NCBI GenBank assembly: GCA_028023455.1
Contig: JAQFVV010006310.1
Location: forward strand, 2,670,001 to 2,734,000
Direction of reading: 5' to 3'
From: Epiperipatus broadwayi
Taxonomy: Eukaryota; Onychophora; Udeonychophora; Euonychophora; Peripatidae
Length of the DNA stretch: 64,000 bases
Shown here: piece by piece, positions 35,730-48,639 of the stretch
Numbering within the stretch: the first letter of the stretch is position 1
How the letters are laid out: every line of letters starts with the position of its first letter
Made by a program: the position numbers and the translations under genes
Notes under the pieces: generated by a model
The model's database searches: none
What the model was told of the DNA's origin: nothing
The model's input: the letters and a program-made list of their open reading frames with translations, nothing else

Positions 35730-36185
35730 ATTTGAAATTTTATTAATATTTTAAATTTTTTTTTTATTCAAAATCTCTATCTTATAAGGCACACTGCACA
35801 AAAATACACTAAGTCTATATAATTTTTAAATGTGTGCATCTGTATATATTAGAACTAAATTGTGTTTTTTTTACTCACACTTAAGAAGTCTAATTTAATT
35901 CTAAAAATAATATCATAGCCTATAATATACTATAGCAATATATCAATTGCTTGAATTTTATCATTTGTTTAAATTGTTTTTATATCTGATTGTTTGTGAT
36001 TAAATGATAAATAAACAAATGTTTTGAGACTGAAATGTATAATTATTTGTTTGTGGTTATTAAAAAAAAGATATATATTTTATAAAACATTTTCGAGAGC
36101 AACTGTGTTTAATAGAATAATATTAAAGTAAATAAATATACTAACAATTTTGACAACATAAAACTTATCTTTATCTAGGTGAAAA
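35730..36185. other. No gene seen
   Basis: AT-rich spacer between the hAT fossil and the second PLE pair. It may include the unrecognised end of the hAT element. Confidence 0.45.
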
Positions 36186-36289
36186 AACAATAATAATCAT
36201 ATGATTGTAGCAGAGACAATTGTATTACATGGTTGTTGAGTAGTTTGATTTAAATTTGGCAGTATTTTTCATATTCATTTATGTGAAGA

Positions 36290-36600
36290 AAATCTAAATA
36301 GTTGGCAATTTCATTGTTTCATCACATTTGTTAATGCAGTTTGTTTTTAAAAATATTTCTATAATCTCCCTTACTCTTTGATCACATGTGGACATGATTT
36401 TGGTATTTGAGAAATCTATGCGATGGCCAATGTCCAAAACATGGAGAGCAAGTGCTGAAGATATTGAGAATTTTGCTCATCTCTTCTAACACTTATAAGT
36501 CAATTTCTCCTTCCTATGTATGTAATTCGGCACATGGTAGATAGGATTTTATATACTCCTTGGCTTTCCAGAGGGATTATGTTATTAATCTTTTGCTCAG
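36290..36600 (-). pseudogene. PLE-2 minus-strand copy: GIY-YIG domain
   Basis: On the minus strand: 'INNIIPLESQGVYKI', then 'ITYIGRRN' and 'ISVRRDEQ', then after a frame change 'ALHVLDIGHRIDFSNTKIMS' + 'TCDQRVREIIEIF', then 'NKCDETMKLPTI'. GVYKI..TYIGR is the GIY-YIG signature. 'LDIGH.IDF.NTKI' and 'R.IREAIEI' are the next conserved PLE blocks. Stops and frame changes inactivate it. Confidence 0.78.
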
Positions 36601-36659
36601 TAGAGAATGTTGTTTTCATGTAATAGCATTTCAATAACTTTCCAATCTTGTCTAATCAT

Positions 36660-36991
36660 TTTATATTAGGAATATATACTCGAGTAGAAACATTTTTAGA
36701 AGAGGTGAGCACAATAATGTAGTGAAAAAATTATCAACATCTTCAACATTTGCTGTTCATATTTTGATCACTGGCCATCACATAGATTTCTCAAATACTA
36801 AAATTATATCCATGTACAACCATGACCAAAGAATATTTAAGAAGGCTATAGAAATAGTTAAAAAAAAAACAAATTGGATTAACAAAGATGATGAAACAAT
36901 AAAATTGCCAACTATTTGGAAGAGTTACTTCACACAAGCGAATATGAAAAATACTTACAAATTTAAATCAAACCATATAATGATCACATGA
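36660..36991 (+). pseudogene. PLE-2 plus-strand copy: GIY-YIG domain, 3' part
   Basis: An open frame at 36722-36991 (89 codons) reads '..STFAVHILITGHHIDFSNTK', 'IISMYNHDQRIFKKAIEIVK' and 'INKDDETIKLPTIWKSYF', matching the C-terminal half of PLE GIY-YIG domains. The nucleotides just before it (36660-36720) still resemble 'IY.RVE..LEEV' in another frame. The catalytic GIY and YIG strands are missing on this side. Confidence 0.75.
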
Positions 36992-37034
36992 TATAATTGT
37001 CTCTGCTACAACCACATGATTATTTTCATTGTGC

Positions 37035-38185
37035 TATCAAAATGTTAATATTTTATTTTAATTCTATTAAACATGGTTACCCCAAAAAACATGAATTCTA
37101 AAATATCATATGCCCATGAAAACATTCATTTCAGTATATATATATATATACTTTTAATCCAATTAATGAGGACAATTGTTTCCCCAAAATGCCTCTTAAA
37201 ATAAAACCTCACATAAAAAATAAGCAATTATAAATTTCTCTAGGAAAAAAATTAATTAGTTACTTTAAATTCAAAATATAAAAAAAAAATTGATTAAAAA
37301 ATTAAAACTTAAATTGGAAAAAAATGTTAGTTATGAATAAACATTTTATTAAGAGTATTATTAAAATAAAACAAATTAACAGATAAATACACTATATAAA
37401 AACATTTTGATAGCTATAATTTTAAAAGGAAAAAAAATTATAACTTTTTCATTGATGATCCACCATTTTGCTTCTTATGTAGCTGCAGAATGATATTTCC
37501 TGAATCACAATTTATTGAATTAAAATAAAGCATGAAAAAAAAAAAAACTAATAACAGTGCTCGTTTTAAAATTTAAAAAACAAAAATTAATTTAGCACAA
37601 TGTACACTTCAAAATTTATTTTGGATGTACTTTATATTCAATTAGTAAAGTTTTTTATTTTTATAATTTCTAACCAATAAGGCTTCTTTTTTTTTTTTTC
37701 AGCACTGCACTGTCAATTTTTTTATATTTAAATCTCAATTTTTTTATTTTACATAAAAAATTAAATAAAATTTAAATAAAAAAATGTGATGTACGATTGA
37801 TTGCTATAGTTTTAATACTGAATATAAATGATTAATTTAATTTTTTTTTACTGATTTGTGTCTATGATAAAAGTGACTATTATTCTGAACAAGTTACAAA
37901 CAAATTATGAGATTATTAATTTAAAATTAAAAAAATAAATGGTATTTTAAACATATGATTATTAACCTTGAACTTTAGATACTGTCATTCTATTATTATA
38001 CAAACCACCTAGTGTAGGTATGATTGTGACATGTCTGAAAGAAAAATGTTAATATTTCTGAAGTAACAAACAAAAGTTTTTAATGTTGATGGATTCAAAG
38101 AATTGATAAAATAGTGGAATCGACTAACATATTAATGCCATCAAGCATTTTTGGGAAAAAACAGCCTATTATGTCCATACTTAAT
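37035..38185. other. AT-rich DNA, no gene seen
   Basis: Homopolymer-rich; no protein-like frame on either strand. Confidence 0.5.
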
Positions 38186-38189
38186 TATA

Positions 38190-38860
38190 TTTTATTTTTC
38201 TTAATCTTTTATAACATCCTTACCATCTTTCTATATTTTTAAAGCTTCCAATCATTTCTACGCATCTCCAAATAAAGTAGCATTTTTCAAGTCTTTATTT
38301 CCAATCTACTTCATTGACTCATAGAATAATTTTTCACTCTTATTACAAGACAAAGCTTTGCACTTTTTAAAACTCTAATATGTTTCTTGACACTTTCCAC
38401 TGTCTGATTTAATGCACTGGTATAGTGGTAGGCTTTGCAGCTCAATGTCCATGAATCATAGTCCAGCTCTATCACTTTCATTGCTCAAGCTTCTTATTAT
38501 CTTTTGAACAATAATCATTTGGTTATATTTTTATTTATTATTGCCAGTTTCATCATCAGTTGAACAACTTTTTAAATAATCAAATTTTCTCTGTTAGATA
38601 AAAATTAATGATCATCATTTTAGATTTATTTGCATTTAGTGTTATACCATATTTTAAAAGTAAGTTTATCCTCCATCCTTATCCACAATTAACACCATAT
38701 CATCACTAATTATTAAAGTTAATTTCATTTTTATCTAAATAAATATAATGAACATTATTTTATCATGCTAAGATTTGTGATAGCATTTTATTCTAATTAT
38801 TTGGGCTACATTATAGTAGCTTTCTTATTTACATTCTTAATTTAAATAAATTCAAATAGA
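38190..38860 (-). mobile_element. Diverged LINE remnant (LINE-D), interrupted by a SINE
   Basis: The minus strand near 38700-38590 reads 'LLKYGITLNANKSKMMIINF', the same reverse-transcriptase block as in LINE-C. The part near 38280-38335 shares 'ttcattgactcatagaataa' with LINE-C (25185-25205). SINE copy 3 lies inside it. Heavily decayed. Confidence 0.55.
38408..38550 (+). mobile_element. tRNA-derived SINE copy 3
   Basis: 'tttaatgcactggtatagtg' + 'gtagg' (A box region), 'cagctcaatgtccatgaatc' + 'atagtccagctc' (B box region), then the body 'tgctcaagcttcttattatc' and the tail 'ttatttattattgcc'. Confidence 0.75.
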
Positions 38861-38902
38861 CTTCATGTTGAGTGTATAAGTTAATACTACTTAGTCCTAC
38901 CT

Positions 38903-39050
38903 AGTTTAATGCAGTGGCAAAGTGCTAAATTCTGGAATTCGATATCCATGAATCATAGTTCTGCTCCATGATTTTGGTCCTTAAACTTCTTATGAATCTT
39001 TGGCCAAAATAAATCATTTAATTTTATATTTATTTTATTGACTTTCTCTT
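38903..39050 (+). mobile_element. tRNA-derived SINE copy 4
   Basis: 'gtttaatgcagtggcaaagt' + 'gctaaattctgg' followed by 'ccatgaatcatagttctgct' and the body 'ccttaaacttcttatgaatc', then an AT tail. It is one of the better copies for reading the A box (gcagtggcaaagtgc). Confidence 0.78.
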
Positions 39051-39059
39051 ATATATTGA

Positions 39060-42000
39060 TATTTAAATATTTTATAATGAAAAAATTGCAAAAAACAACA
39101 ACAAACAAACAAAATAAAAAGCACACCACAAACAAACAAGATATGCAAAGAGTCATTAAATAGTTATTCTGCATTATTGAAATAACAACTTCAACATTCA
39201 TCTAACTCATGTACATAATTAGAAGTAGCAGTTTTTACTTTTTCATTTGATGTGATAAGAATTCAGAATTTCACTACATCTTTTTTTAGCAGCATTTTGG
39301 ATCATATTAAATTACTGCTAAATATATGCATTGTGCTCATTGTATTTCTTGTAATATCAATGGTATTGAGGCAGCCATAATATTTTGAAAGTATTCCAAA
39401 AAATAAAAATCTTGCTATTTAAAAGATGATATGTTAGTTGAGATAGAATATAGGCAAAGTTTGAATCTGTCATTTTTGATTTTGACCAAAAAGGATGATT
39501 AAATAAATTATCTGTGATTATATTTTTACACTGATGCACTCATATATAAATAGTCACATTTTTTTATACTAAGAAATAGCTCTTTCTTTATTGGATGAAC
39601 TACAGTTATGAGAGTTTTGTTCTTTTGATGATGATTCTAATTCATTATTCATGCTAAAATGGTATTTAATAAAAAGTTATTGCCAATTTATGAGTTTTAT
39701 CATAAAAAAGAGAGATTTAAAAATAAATGTTTGATGATGTTTAGTCACGTGATTTTGTAAGTAGTTATTCTATCGACTTTTTGGAAAAGTAATCATTGAA
39801 AAAAAATTATAAAATTAATATGGGGTGGATCCATATACATTTTTTTGGAATATTAGACCTATAGCAAAGAAATTTTACATTTTGAATAGGGTAAATAATA
39901 TAGACAAAATAAATTAATGATAAACGCTTTTCAGTAATATTGGATATTTTTATAGTAATATCTTCACTATATATGTTAGAACTCTTTTTTTTTTCTTTTT
40001 TCCCACAAATTTGATCTGAAATATATTTACTGTATATATGTTTTGATAGTTCCATAGACATTACTAATTTCTTCTTTTAAAAAGTTATTTTATTTGAATT
40101 AAAAAATCATTACCACAATCTGTTGCCTAGCATTTCAGCCATTACATATGATCATTGTCAATGGTCTCTAACTAAAAAACATATATGAAATAAAATTCTT
40201 ATACATTTTTGATGGATACTATAATGGACAGAATGATTACCACTGGCCAAAGTTTATGGTGCCAGATATAACGGACAGTACTCTTCATCAACAATCATAA
40301 GCTAACCAAACCCAACAATGGTGTGCCAGATGTAACGGATGGTCAGCTAACTTGCAGACTGTAATACTATGCAGATGTAGCAATCTGGTGTGGGATAAGT
40401 TAATATGTTCTAATTTATTGCCCCTAATGAAACAATCTGCAGAGACCTACTAGGCTTAGAAGGGGGAAAAGGTTGCATCTAACTATGTTCAAACTGTGGG
40501 TCTTCTGATAGAATGCTAATGAGAACCTGGTGAAATGCTTAACCAATGATTGCATACACTTCAATTGACTAACTCAATCCCTATTTACTAATATTAAATG
40601 CAATTTAGGTTGGTTCATCCACTTTCACTCTTTTTTAAATTCCATTATGCCCTAATATTCAAACCCAGAGAGAATATTGCTTTTGACTTCTTTAACAGGT
40701 ATGAACAGATACACACAGCAACTCCTGCACCTACATAATAGGTTATAACTAGCATTTATTATATTTGTTTTATTTTCAAGCTTTTATATGATAAGAAAAA
40801 TAGATGTGTGTGCATGCATAATTGTTTACAAACTATGAAATGTCAGGACATCTCAATAAACCAGAGACCAGAATAATACAAACTCTTAAACATTTATTAA
40901 CAATAATAAATATCATAAAGTATAACAACAGTAGTAATGATAAAAAAATAAAAATAATAATCATATGTACATGTGTCACATGTGAACTCCTACCATTTTA
41001 CTAATTAATGATTATTATAATCCAACCCTTATACCCCATGGTAGAAATCCACCTATGTCACTCATTCTCTACAAATGATAATACTTTAGTTATCTAAGAT
41101 AATTGAGATGCTGGCTAGCTAAATTATATATTTGTAGATGTTAACAACCTATTTAACAAGTTCCCCCAGTTTATATATATGATAGAGATAGATACTAGTT
41201 GATTAGTCAAACATACTGGAAAATATATACACAAGGTTAATCAACAAAATAAAACATATAATATGTATTCTGTATAAGTGTTGCAATTTAATCTATGCAA
41301 ATAAATGTAGAGAATCTTACCTTAATATTTATGAGGATAACCTGATGTGAAGCAGGTGGGTTAACCTAAATTTTATTTACAATGAAAATAGAAAAATATC
41401 AAAGTGAATAATACCCCCTTTCTTCTTTGCTAATTCTAAAAAAAAAAATGAGGCTTCAGCATCAGAGTGTGAAAATACAACAGATAACATGACTTAAAAA
41501 AAAAAAAAAAAATTTACAATATTGATTCTTTGATTAAAAAAAATTGTAATTGGAACAAAGTTCATAAAAATCATCCTAATGGAGGTAGTAGTAGTTGATA
41601 GTTAGGCAAGTTGTTCTTCAAAGCAGTTTCACTTAGTAAATCATTTTCCTTAGCAAGGATAGATAGTACAATGGTGTCTCCTGTAGTTGTGTTAAATGGT
41701 AAACACCTTGATCCTCACTTGATTCACCATTAAGTATTCCAATGCTTGTTTACTTTGGACTGCAGGCATCTTCTTGTGTGTTTACAATAAAGTAGAAAAA
41801 TACATATTTAGAGGTTTAATGCAGCTGGTAGGAAATACCATGATACACAATAGCATGTGTTGCTCTAGCCCATCTTCATATTAAAGTACAATTTAATAAT
41901 TATTTATAATCATAAATTTTTATTGGATAATATAGAAGCGCTTTATGTATATATATATATTAAGAAAATTATTTCATTTTTCTTTCTTTTCCAATTTTCA

Positions 42001-42520
42001 GCAGATTAATTTTCGTTATTCTTTTTTTTGAAATAAGGTTTAAAATATTTAAAATTACTCCAACAACTTTTAAAACATGCTTTAATTATTACAAAATTTA
42101 TCAGTTATTCTTACTTCTTATTTCACTTTCTTTCCTCTGAATTTGGTAAACTTTTAGTTACAGCATTTGACTTTTAAAAATGTTTATGATTTAAATAAAA
42201 GTAAAAGCAAAACTCCATTTTAGCGTTCTAAATTTTAGTTTAAACTATTGTCTATTGTTATAGCGGCTATCTCTCTTGAAGAACGATTTGTAAAAAGTTT
42301 CTATTTTTATACAATTTGTTCATATAGATCTGGAACACTGAGATTTTTAACTGCCTATTGTTTAAATTTATTTAGATTTTTAAATGCCTATTGTTTAAAT
42401 ACATTTCATTTATTACAAATAAAAAAAAAATCAGTTTTATTTTCACATATCACCACCTAACTTAACTTCAGGCTATCCTTAAATCATTTGATTACAAATT
42501 AACATTCAATATTAAAATAT
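39060..42520. other. No gene recognised; scattered short repeats
   Basis: Minus-strand frames at 39539-39357 and 40061-39807 and the plus-strand frame at 40822-41004 match no family. At about 40255-40350 the phrase 'ggtgccagatataacggaca' is echoed as 'tgtgccagatgtaacggatg'. At about 42340-42405 'actgcctattgtttaaat' is duplicated with a 34-bp spacing. At about 41580-41790 a less A/T-rich patch shows no frame. Confidence 0.4.
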
Positions 42521-42526
42521 ATATAT

Positions 42527-43614
42527 ACTATAACGATACGGAGAAAGAGCTTAACGTAATCTGCACTACAGGGCACCACTAGGCATTTGAACCTAGAAAA
42601 TTTATATAGTAGGCAGATACGTAAGTTAAAAAAAATTTTTTTTATTGGTTGATTCCGGTCATTAGCCCATTGTCACTAGCTCAGTGGAACAGCAGAGATT
42701 TATATTTTATAATAAATTTTTATCTAAGAATATTTTCAAATTAAAGGAAACCACTGCCAGAAATTAACACACAAACATTTATTTACGCACATATATAATA
42801 TTTAAAATTATTTTAGTATCAGTTTTACATTTTAAAATTTGACTTACATTTTTAACTTTTATTTTAGATTTTAATTTACATTTTAATTTTTATAAGTTTA
42901 CATTTTAATTTTTATAAGTTCGCACAGATGGATTTATAAAAGTTTGTTTTATAATGTTGAGTATAGATTGGTTACATAGATTACACAGTTAAAAACATTT
43001 CAAAATAAACATAAACGATCAAAATATAAAATCATTGGTGTCAATGCGGCATCTTATGATGAATGCCATTGGGTTTCTTATAAATTTCCCTCTGCAGTTC
43101 CACCAATGATTTTATATTTTGATCGTTTATGTTTATTTTGAAATGTTTTTAACCATGTAATCTATGTAACCGATCTATACTCAACATTATAAAACAAACT
43201 TTTATAAATCCATCTGTGCAAACTTATAAAAATTAAAATGTAAACTTATAAAAATTAAAATGTAAAATAAAATCTAAAATAAAAGTTAAAAATGTAAGTT
43301 AGATTTTAAAATGTAAAACTGATACTAAAAAAATTTTAAATATTATATATGTGCGTAAATAATTGTTTGTGTGTTAATTTCTGGCAGTGGTTTCCTTTAA
43401 TTTGAAAATATTCTTAGATAAGAATTTATTATAAAATATAAATCTCTGCTGTTCCACTGAGCTAGTGACAATGGGCTAACGACTGGAATCAACCAATAAA
43501 AAAATTTTTTTATTTTAACTTACATATCTGCCTACTATATAAATTTTCTAAGTTCAAATACCTAGTGGCGCCCTGTAGTGCAGATTATGTTAAGCTCCTC
43601 CGGATCGGTATAAT
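42527..43614. mobile_element. Foldback element with 514-bp arms and 60-bp spacer
   Basis: The left arm 42527-43040 and right arm 43101-43614 are reverse complements with few differences. Outer edges read 'ataacgatacggag' and 'ctccggatcggtat'. The 60-bp spacer begins 'tcaatgcggcatcttatgat'. The arms hold direct sub-repeats ('taagtttacattttaatttt'). No coding frame. Long-armed foldbacks of this form occur in several DNA transposon groups; I cannot assign one. Confidence 0.88.
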
Positions 43615-43617
43615 AAA

Positions 43618-43745
43618 ACATTTCAAAATAAACCTAACCGATCAAAATACAAAGTCATTGATAACGTCAATTGCAGAGGGAATACAAGAAACCCAATGGC
43701 ATTCATCGTAAGATGCCGCATTGCCATCGATGACTTATATATTCT
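43618..43745. repeat. Smaller sister copy of the foldback, spacer reversed
   Basis: It starts with the inner arm sequence 'aaacatttcaaaataaac' in the same orientation as the left arm. It then carries the 60-bp spacer as its reverse complement ('gggaatacaagaaacccaat'), then a short mirrored arm ('catcgatgactta'). It abuts the large foldback directly. Confidence 0.75.
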
Positions 43746-43749
43746 AATC

Positions 43750-46325
43750 AAATATGAAAACCACAAACATAAGTAACCATAAAGAATCCATGCAACGTCC
43801 ATACCCAACTTAAATTTAATGCATTTTTATTTAGAGTGTCGAGTATGAATAGACTACATAGATTGGATTTGAAAAAATATTTTATCCCTTATTTAACCTT
43901 AGGCCAAAAGTTTGCATTTAAACCAACATCAATCCATCTGATATATTGATGTATTCAATGTAATACGAATACAACAGCACAAATATAGGTTAAGAAAAGA
44001 AATTGACTCTCGTCAGATAGGAATACTACATCTATTTGACGATAAGAGCAATAAAAAAAACTCCATAGGAAGGAACTGTGGTCTCCGTTTTATAATTCCT
44101 TCCGTAGGCAAAACGAGAGTGTGTGGCATATAAAGCGATTCTGCCCATAGCGAACTTCGTACTACATCTACTAATTACACCAATATATCCAATCCATTGA
44201 CCTAATTCAACTACGGAATGAATAACCTAAGATTACCCTTCCCTAATAAAACTTTACAAATCTATATAGCCATTCATGCCCGACTTAAGTTTAACATTTA
44301 ACGAAAAACAAAAATCATAATAAAAACTTAAAAGAACAAAGAAAAATAAATGGAAATGATTTTTTTAAAAAAAGAAATACATCAAATAAAATTATAACTT
44401 ATTAATAAATAATCTAGTTTGGTCAGATAGGAATCTATTTCTATTTTTTTAAATACTGGGAAAGTTTATATTTTAATGTTCTTAGTGTTTTCAAATTAAT
44501 ATTCATTTAAGTTCATAACGTGCTTACGGTTTTAGAAATGTTCATCCTTTACAGTTGCTTGCTGTTTGAAATCCAGCGTTAAATCCCCCGATGATCCTAT
44601 GGTCCTCAATATAAGAAAAGCGATGTTTCATTTTTTTTATAACAACTGAAGGAATTGAAAGTGCGTCTTTCAATCCCTTCACCTCCAACTCTCCGACTTA
44701 ATACATCTCCGTCTTCTCTTAAATTTTCTTTACTCACTAAACATTTGTTTCCAAACCTTTTTCTTTTATATGTAACTTTAGGATCCAATGGACATTACAT
44801 CATCGATGATGATAATCCTTCCATTAAGGTCCGATTTTCCGATGGATTTCTTTCATTGGCCATTAGTTTCTATTGTTTTTCTATCTGACCGTTGCTTATA
44901 CATTTAAATGCCCAAGGCTAGTTTACATTTAACTAATTAAAACAATCATTTCCATTTTCTGATTAATTAATGTGTTTTCCAAACTTAAAGATATATATTT
45001 ATCTCTAACTTTTTTTGTTGAAAGATTTAGTTTTTCTATTTTTACTAAAGTTTTATTTTAATATTTTTTTTTTCTGTGCGATTTTATATATATACGAGTT
45101 TAAGATGATTTTTTTTTTTAATTTTCAATTTTTAATTCTTAAAAAAAGAAGTTTTATTTGTGAACTTTTATTTTTTTTCATGTTTAATAATAAAAAAACA
45201 ATGTAACGTCATATCTTCCCGTTACAATACATTACAGTGTTTAATCAAATAGTTTTTATATATACAATATTACTTTACAAAATATAGATCGTATTTTATT
45301 TATAATAAAATAATTTATTATGTATTATATGTATATATGTAATAATATCAAACAAATAATCTTCCCACTATTAATAAAATTCCAAATGGGTTGGGTTCAA
45401 TAAGTAGGCTTGATCTTTTTATGAGTATGTGCATTATAAGCTACCCTTTATAATACCAACATATATACATTAACTATTCACTCTATGAATACCTATTTCT
45501 CATTACGTACTCTTACTACATTCTTAAAAAGCACACATTAAAATTATAACTTTAAAAAAAAAAACCTCACGAACAAGCATTCTATTTTATCATTTACTTT
45601 TAAAATTTACTATTTTTTTTTTCACTTCATTATTTTAATTTCTTCCTCTAATTTTTATGTTATTATTCTCCATCCTTCTATCTATCCAATTTATTTTACT
45701 TAAAATTGATTTTTCATTTTTATATACAAATATATTTAAATTAATCATCTTGTTAATTTTATTATATTTTCTATCATTTTAATTAATGTTGTATTTTTTT
45801 TTGCATATATATACATTGAAAATTTTATTATTTAAATATTGCTTCTAGTTTTTCATTTATTCTTCATTATTATCATATATGATATGTAATATTTCTCCTT
45901 TTTACCTTGTTCATATTTTATTATATATATTTCATTCATATTATCCATCTTATTAATTTTGCTTCTAGTTTTTATATATATTTCTAATAATTATATTAAT
46001 TGTATGGGATTTTTATTGATTTTAAAACTCACATAAATCATTTATTTATCATTATTCTTTTATTTTTATGTACTTTATCAATTTCATCATTTGTCACTTT
46101 ATTATGTTTCTATCTTAAAAACGGTCTTTATCCTATTGTTTATTATATTCATTTAATATTATTCTTTATATTTGATTCCCAATTTGTTAATAATTTACGA
46201 AATGTTAATTTTCTTAAATATTTTTTTTCTCTGTATAGTTTATTATTTTGCTATATTTTTTATTATTATTATTATTAAAATATCCATGAAACTTATTTGA
46301 CCCTTATTTTGACTTTCCATTTGAA
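43750..46325. other. No gene recognised
   Basis: The string 'gtcagataggaat' occurs near 44010 and 44422, and 'atagaaaaacaat..' in reverse near 44890, hinting at further repeat structure. The frames at 44606-44888 on both strands overlap and match nothing. 44900-46280 is very T-rich with fake F/L/Y-rich frames. Confidence 0.4.
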
Positions 46326-46332
46326 ATAAAAT

Positions 46333-46582
46333 AATATTTAAAATATATTTTTTAAATAATGCTTTTATGTAAAGAGCAGACTACGTGAAAAATAACAGAA
46401 ATCCAACTAAAAACATATTGTGTTATACTTAATAAAAGCATTTGAGACCTTTTTGATTTTTATGACCTCAAATGCTTTTATGAAAATGTTTTTTAGTCAG
46501 ATTACTTTGTTATTTTTTACTTTTTAGTCGGCAATTTACATAAAAGCATTATTTTTTTTGTAAAAAATATTTAAATATTTTC
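46333..46582. repeat. Foldback with nested inner hairpin
   Basis: The outer pair is 'aaataatgcttttatgtaaa' and 'tttacataaaagcattattt'. Inside, 'ataaaagcatttgagacc' pairs with 'acctcaaatgcttttat' (about 46434-46481), so AAAAGCATT is used four times in alternating orientation. Non-coding. Confidence 0.75.
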
Positions 46583-46584
46583 TT

Positions 46585-48375
46585 TTTTTTTCTTCTTCGC
46601 TATAAATAAAACATAATTTTAATTTAAATAAAATAATTTTTTTCATCAGTCTTTTTTTTTATTGTTTCTTGTTCTCTCTAGAAGAGTGTCTGCTGTCAAT
46701 GATTTTAATAGTTCTATTTTTTTTTGTTTTGATTTTGGAAATGAAAACCTATAATTCTCTAACCTTTTTTATACATTTATTATTTTTTTATGAAATATTT
46801 TTGAAATATTATTTCAGAAGAATAATTCAGATTTCAGTTGAAAATATTTTCTTTTAATTAATTGAGTTAAATTAGTATTAACAAAATTTTATTCTACAAA
46901 TATAATATTTTCATTGGCTCAGTTACTAAGGATTTTTCTTGGGAAGTGTAAGGATGTGAGTTTGAGTTTGAAATGGAACAATTTTTTTTTCATTGTTAAG
47001 TATTCAAAAATATGGACATCCCAACAGAACAAAAACAAAAAAATATGGACATACTAAAAGAAACACAGTCAGGGCAACTTAATATAAAAGCATTTACAAA
47101 ACATATCCTTATTTCTGTGATTTCCTTCATATATTAAAAAAGTGATTATTCACATATTTATTATAAAAAAAATGGTTTATATTTAAATTTTCGTAGACAG
47201 TGCTGTGTTAATTCTTGGACAGTTGCCTAACAAATTGTAATAATTAGTTTTGATTCAAATAAAATAATTTTAAAATGAAATTGGTGAATGTTTGTGGAGT
47301 TATTAGAATATATGTAGTAAAGTATTTTTGGTCATTCACACATTAAAAAATACCTATCTTTTTTTTTTATATATAAAAAAAAACTAAATTAAATAAAACT
47401 CTGAACTGCAGAAAGCTATCATTAGCAATTTCTGGAAATGTTTTTTTTTTTTTTTTGTAAAATAATAAATATATAATTTATAATGTATATATATGTTTTT
47501 TTTTTAATTGTTTATAAATAAGTTTTGCTGGCATAATTTTTGAAATATGTAGTTATTTATATAGTTCTTTTAAGAATTTAAGATTATTATTATTTCATTT
47601 TAATTTTTTGATTCATTTGTATCTTCAGCGATGTTTATCTTCTGTTAGGGACCCCCCTTCCCTTACTTCTTGGCTTTTCTCTTATTTCTGAATCTAGTAA
47701 ACAAAAGTTTTTGTAAATTCGGATTCTTCTCCCGCTATATGTCTTTTACTTTTATATGTATATAGTGAATAATATATAAATTGATTTTTAATGCCTTCCC
47801 CCCGTCCCCAAGATTTAACATATAAATAGATATTATCTAATTTTTCTGTTTTGCTTTTCTCGAATAGGAAATTTCTGTGAGTTTGGAAGTCTTCACCCTT
47901 GTCTATTACCTTCAACCTATTTCGGGCAGACAATTTCAATATATTTAAAGTTTTAAGGCATCAATCATATTTTTATATTTGATATAATTAAAATTGTTGA
48001 TAATAAATATGATTTGTGTGTGTGTGTCAGGTTTTAACTTTGTAGTCCTTTTTGTTTGTAAATATTTTTGTTTTATGTTGGGGTTTTTTTTAAAAAAAAA
48101 TCATTTATTTTTTTACGTGGCTTATTTTTTCTTTGTCAACACTCCAGATTTCTGACATATCTTTTAAAATATCATTTTTTTTTATCATTTAAAATATGTT
48201 TTTATTTTAATCTTTTTTAAAACAAAAAATTAGAATAAAAACTAATGGAATTTGCCCTTAAAAAAATCGATTATTATAACATAACATTCTTTGCAATCTC
48301 ATCTTTTTATTAATAGATATCAAATGTTCGTTTTTATTATTATTAAATTTTATATATACTGTGTAAAAAAAAATA
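46585..48375. other. No gene recognised
   Basis: Strongly T-rich. At about 46912-47000 the phrase 'ggctcagttactaagg...gatgtgagtttgagtttg' has the spacing of tRNA A and B boxes and may be a decayed SINE of another family. The minus-strand frame at 47939-47694 has no recognised domain. Confidence 0.4.
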
Positions 48376-48378
48376 ATA

Positions 48379-48483
48379 TCGAGAATTCATAAAAAGTTCG
48401 AATACGGAAACGACCGAACCGCCATCCGTAGATCTTAAGCTCCATAGTCTGCCAAGTCTATCAATGCACTAAACTATGCAGGA
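48379..48483 (-). mobile_element. tRNA-derived SINE copy 5 (minus strand)
   Basis: Minus-strand reading: 'catagtttagtgcattgata' (A box region), 'actatggagcttaagatcta' + 'cggatggcggttcgg' (B box region) and the body 'attcgaactttttatgaatt' + 'ctcg'. It is the least A/T-decayed B-box region in the family here. Confidence 0.72.
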
Positions 48484-48639
48484 CATTAAATTTTTTAATA
48501 CTAAATATTAAATTTTATATTCTATTTGTTCTTATGATTATTAATTTAATGCAGCAATTTTTAAATACAAAAAAAAGAATAAGAAACATTGTTATTATTG
48601 CTTCGAAGAGATACTCCTAAGTGACTTTTTTCCTTTTGC

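Larger units (their letters stand above)
36190..37028. mobile_element. Palindromic pair of Penelope-like element 3' ends (PLE-2)
   Basis: The arms 36190-36535 and 36660-37028 are diverged reverse complements. Their outer edges share 'gttgtagcagagacaattrt'. Both arms end in a GIY-YIG domain pointing outward, as in PLE-1, but the protein sequence differs, so this is another PLE lineage. The divergence between arms is larger than in PLE-1, so the pair is older. The spacer of about 120 bp holds more of the minus-strand frame. Confidence 0.72.

Noticed and set aside
36722-36991. GIY-YIG frame as a host nuclease gene
   Set aside because: Its wording matches PLE C-termini, it is mirrored on the opposite strand in the left arm, and it lacks the catalytic half.
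44606-44888. Overlapping frames on both strands around 44.7 kb
   Set aside because: They overlap each other, match no family and have no intron/exon context.
44900-46280. Several F/L/Y-rich plus-strand frames
   Set aside because: Low-complexity T-rich DNA produces such frames by chance.
47694-47939. 81-codon minus-strand frame
   Set aside because: Mixed composition but no recognised domain, no homologue I know and no splice context; too weak to list as a gene.
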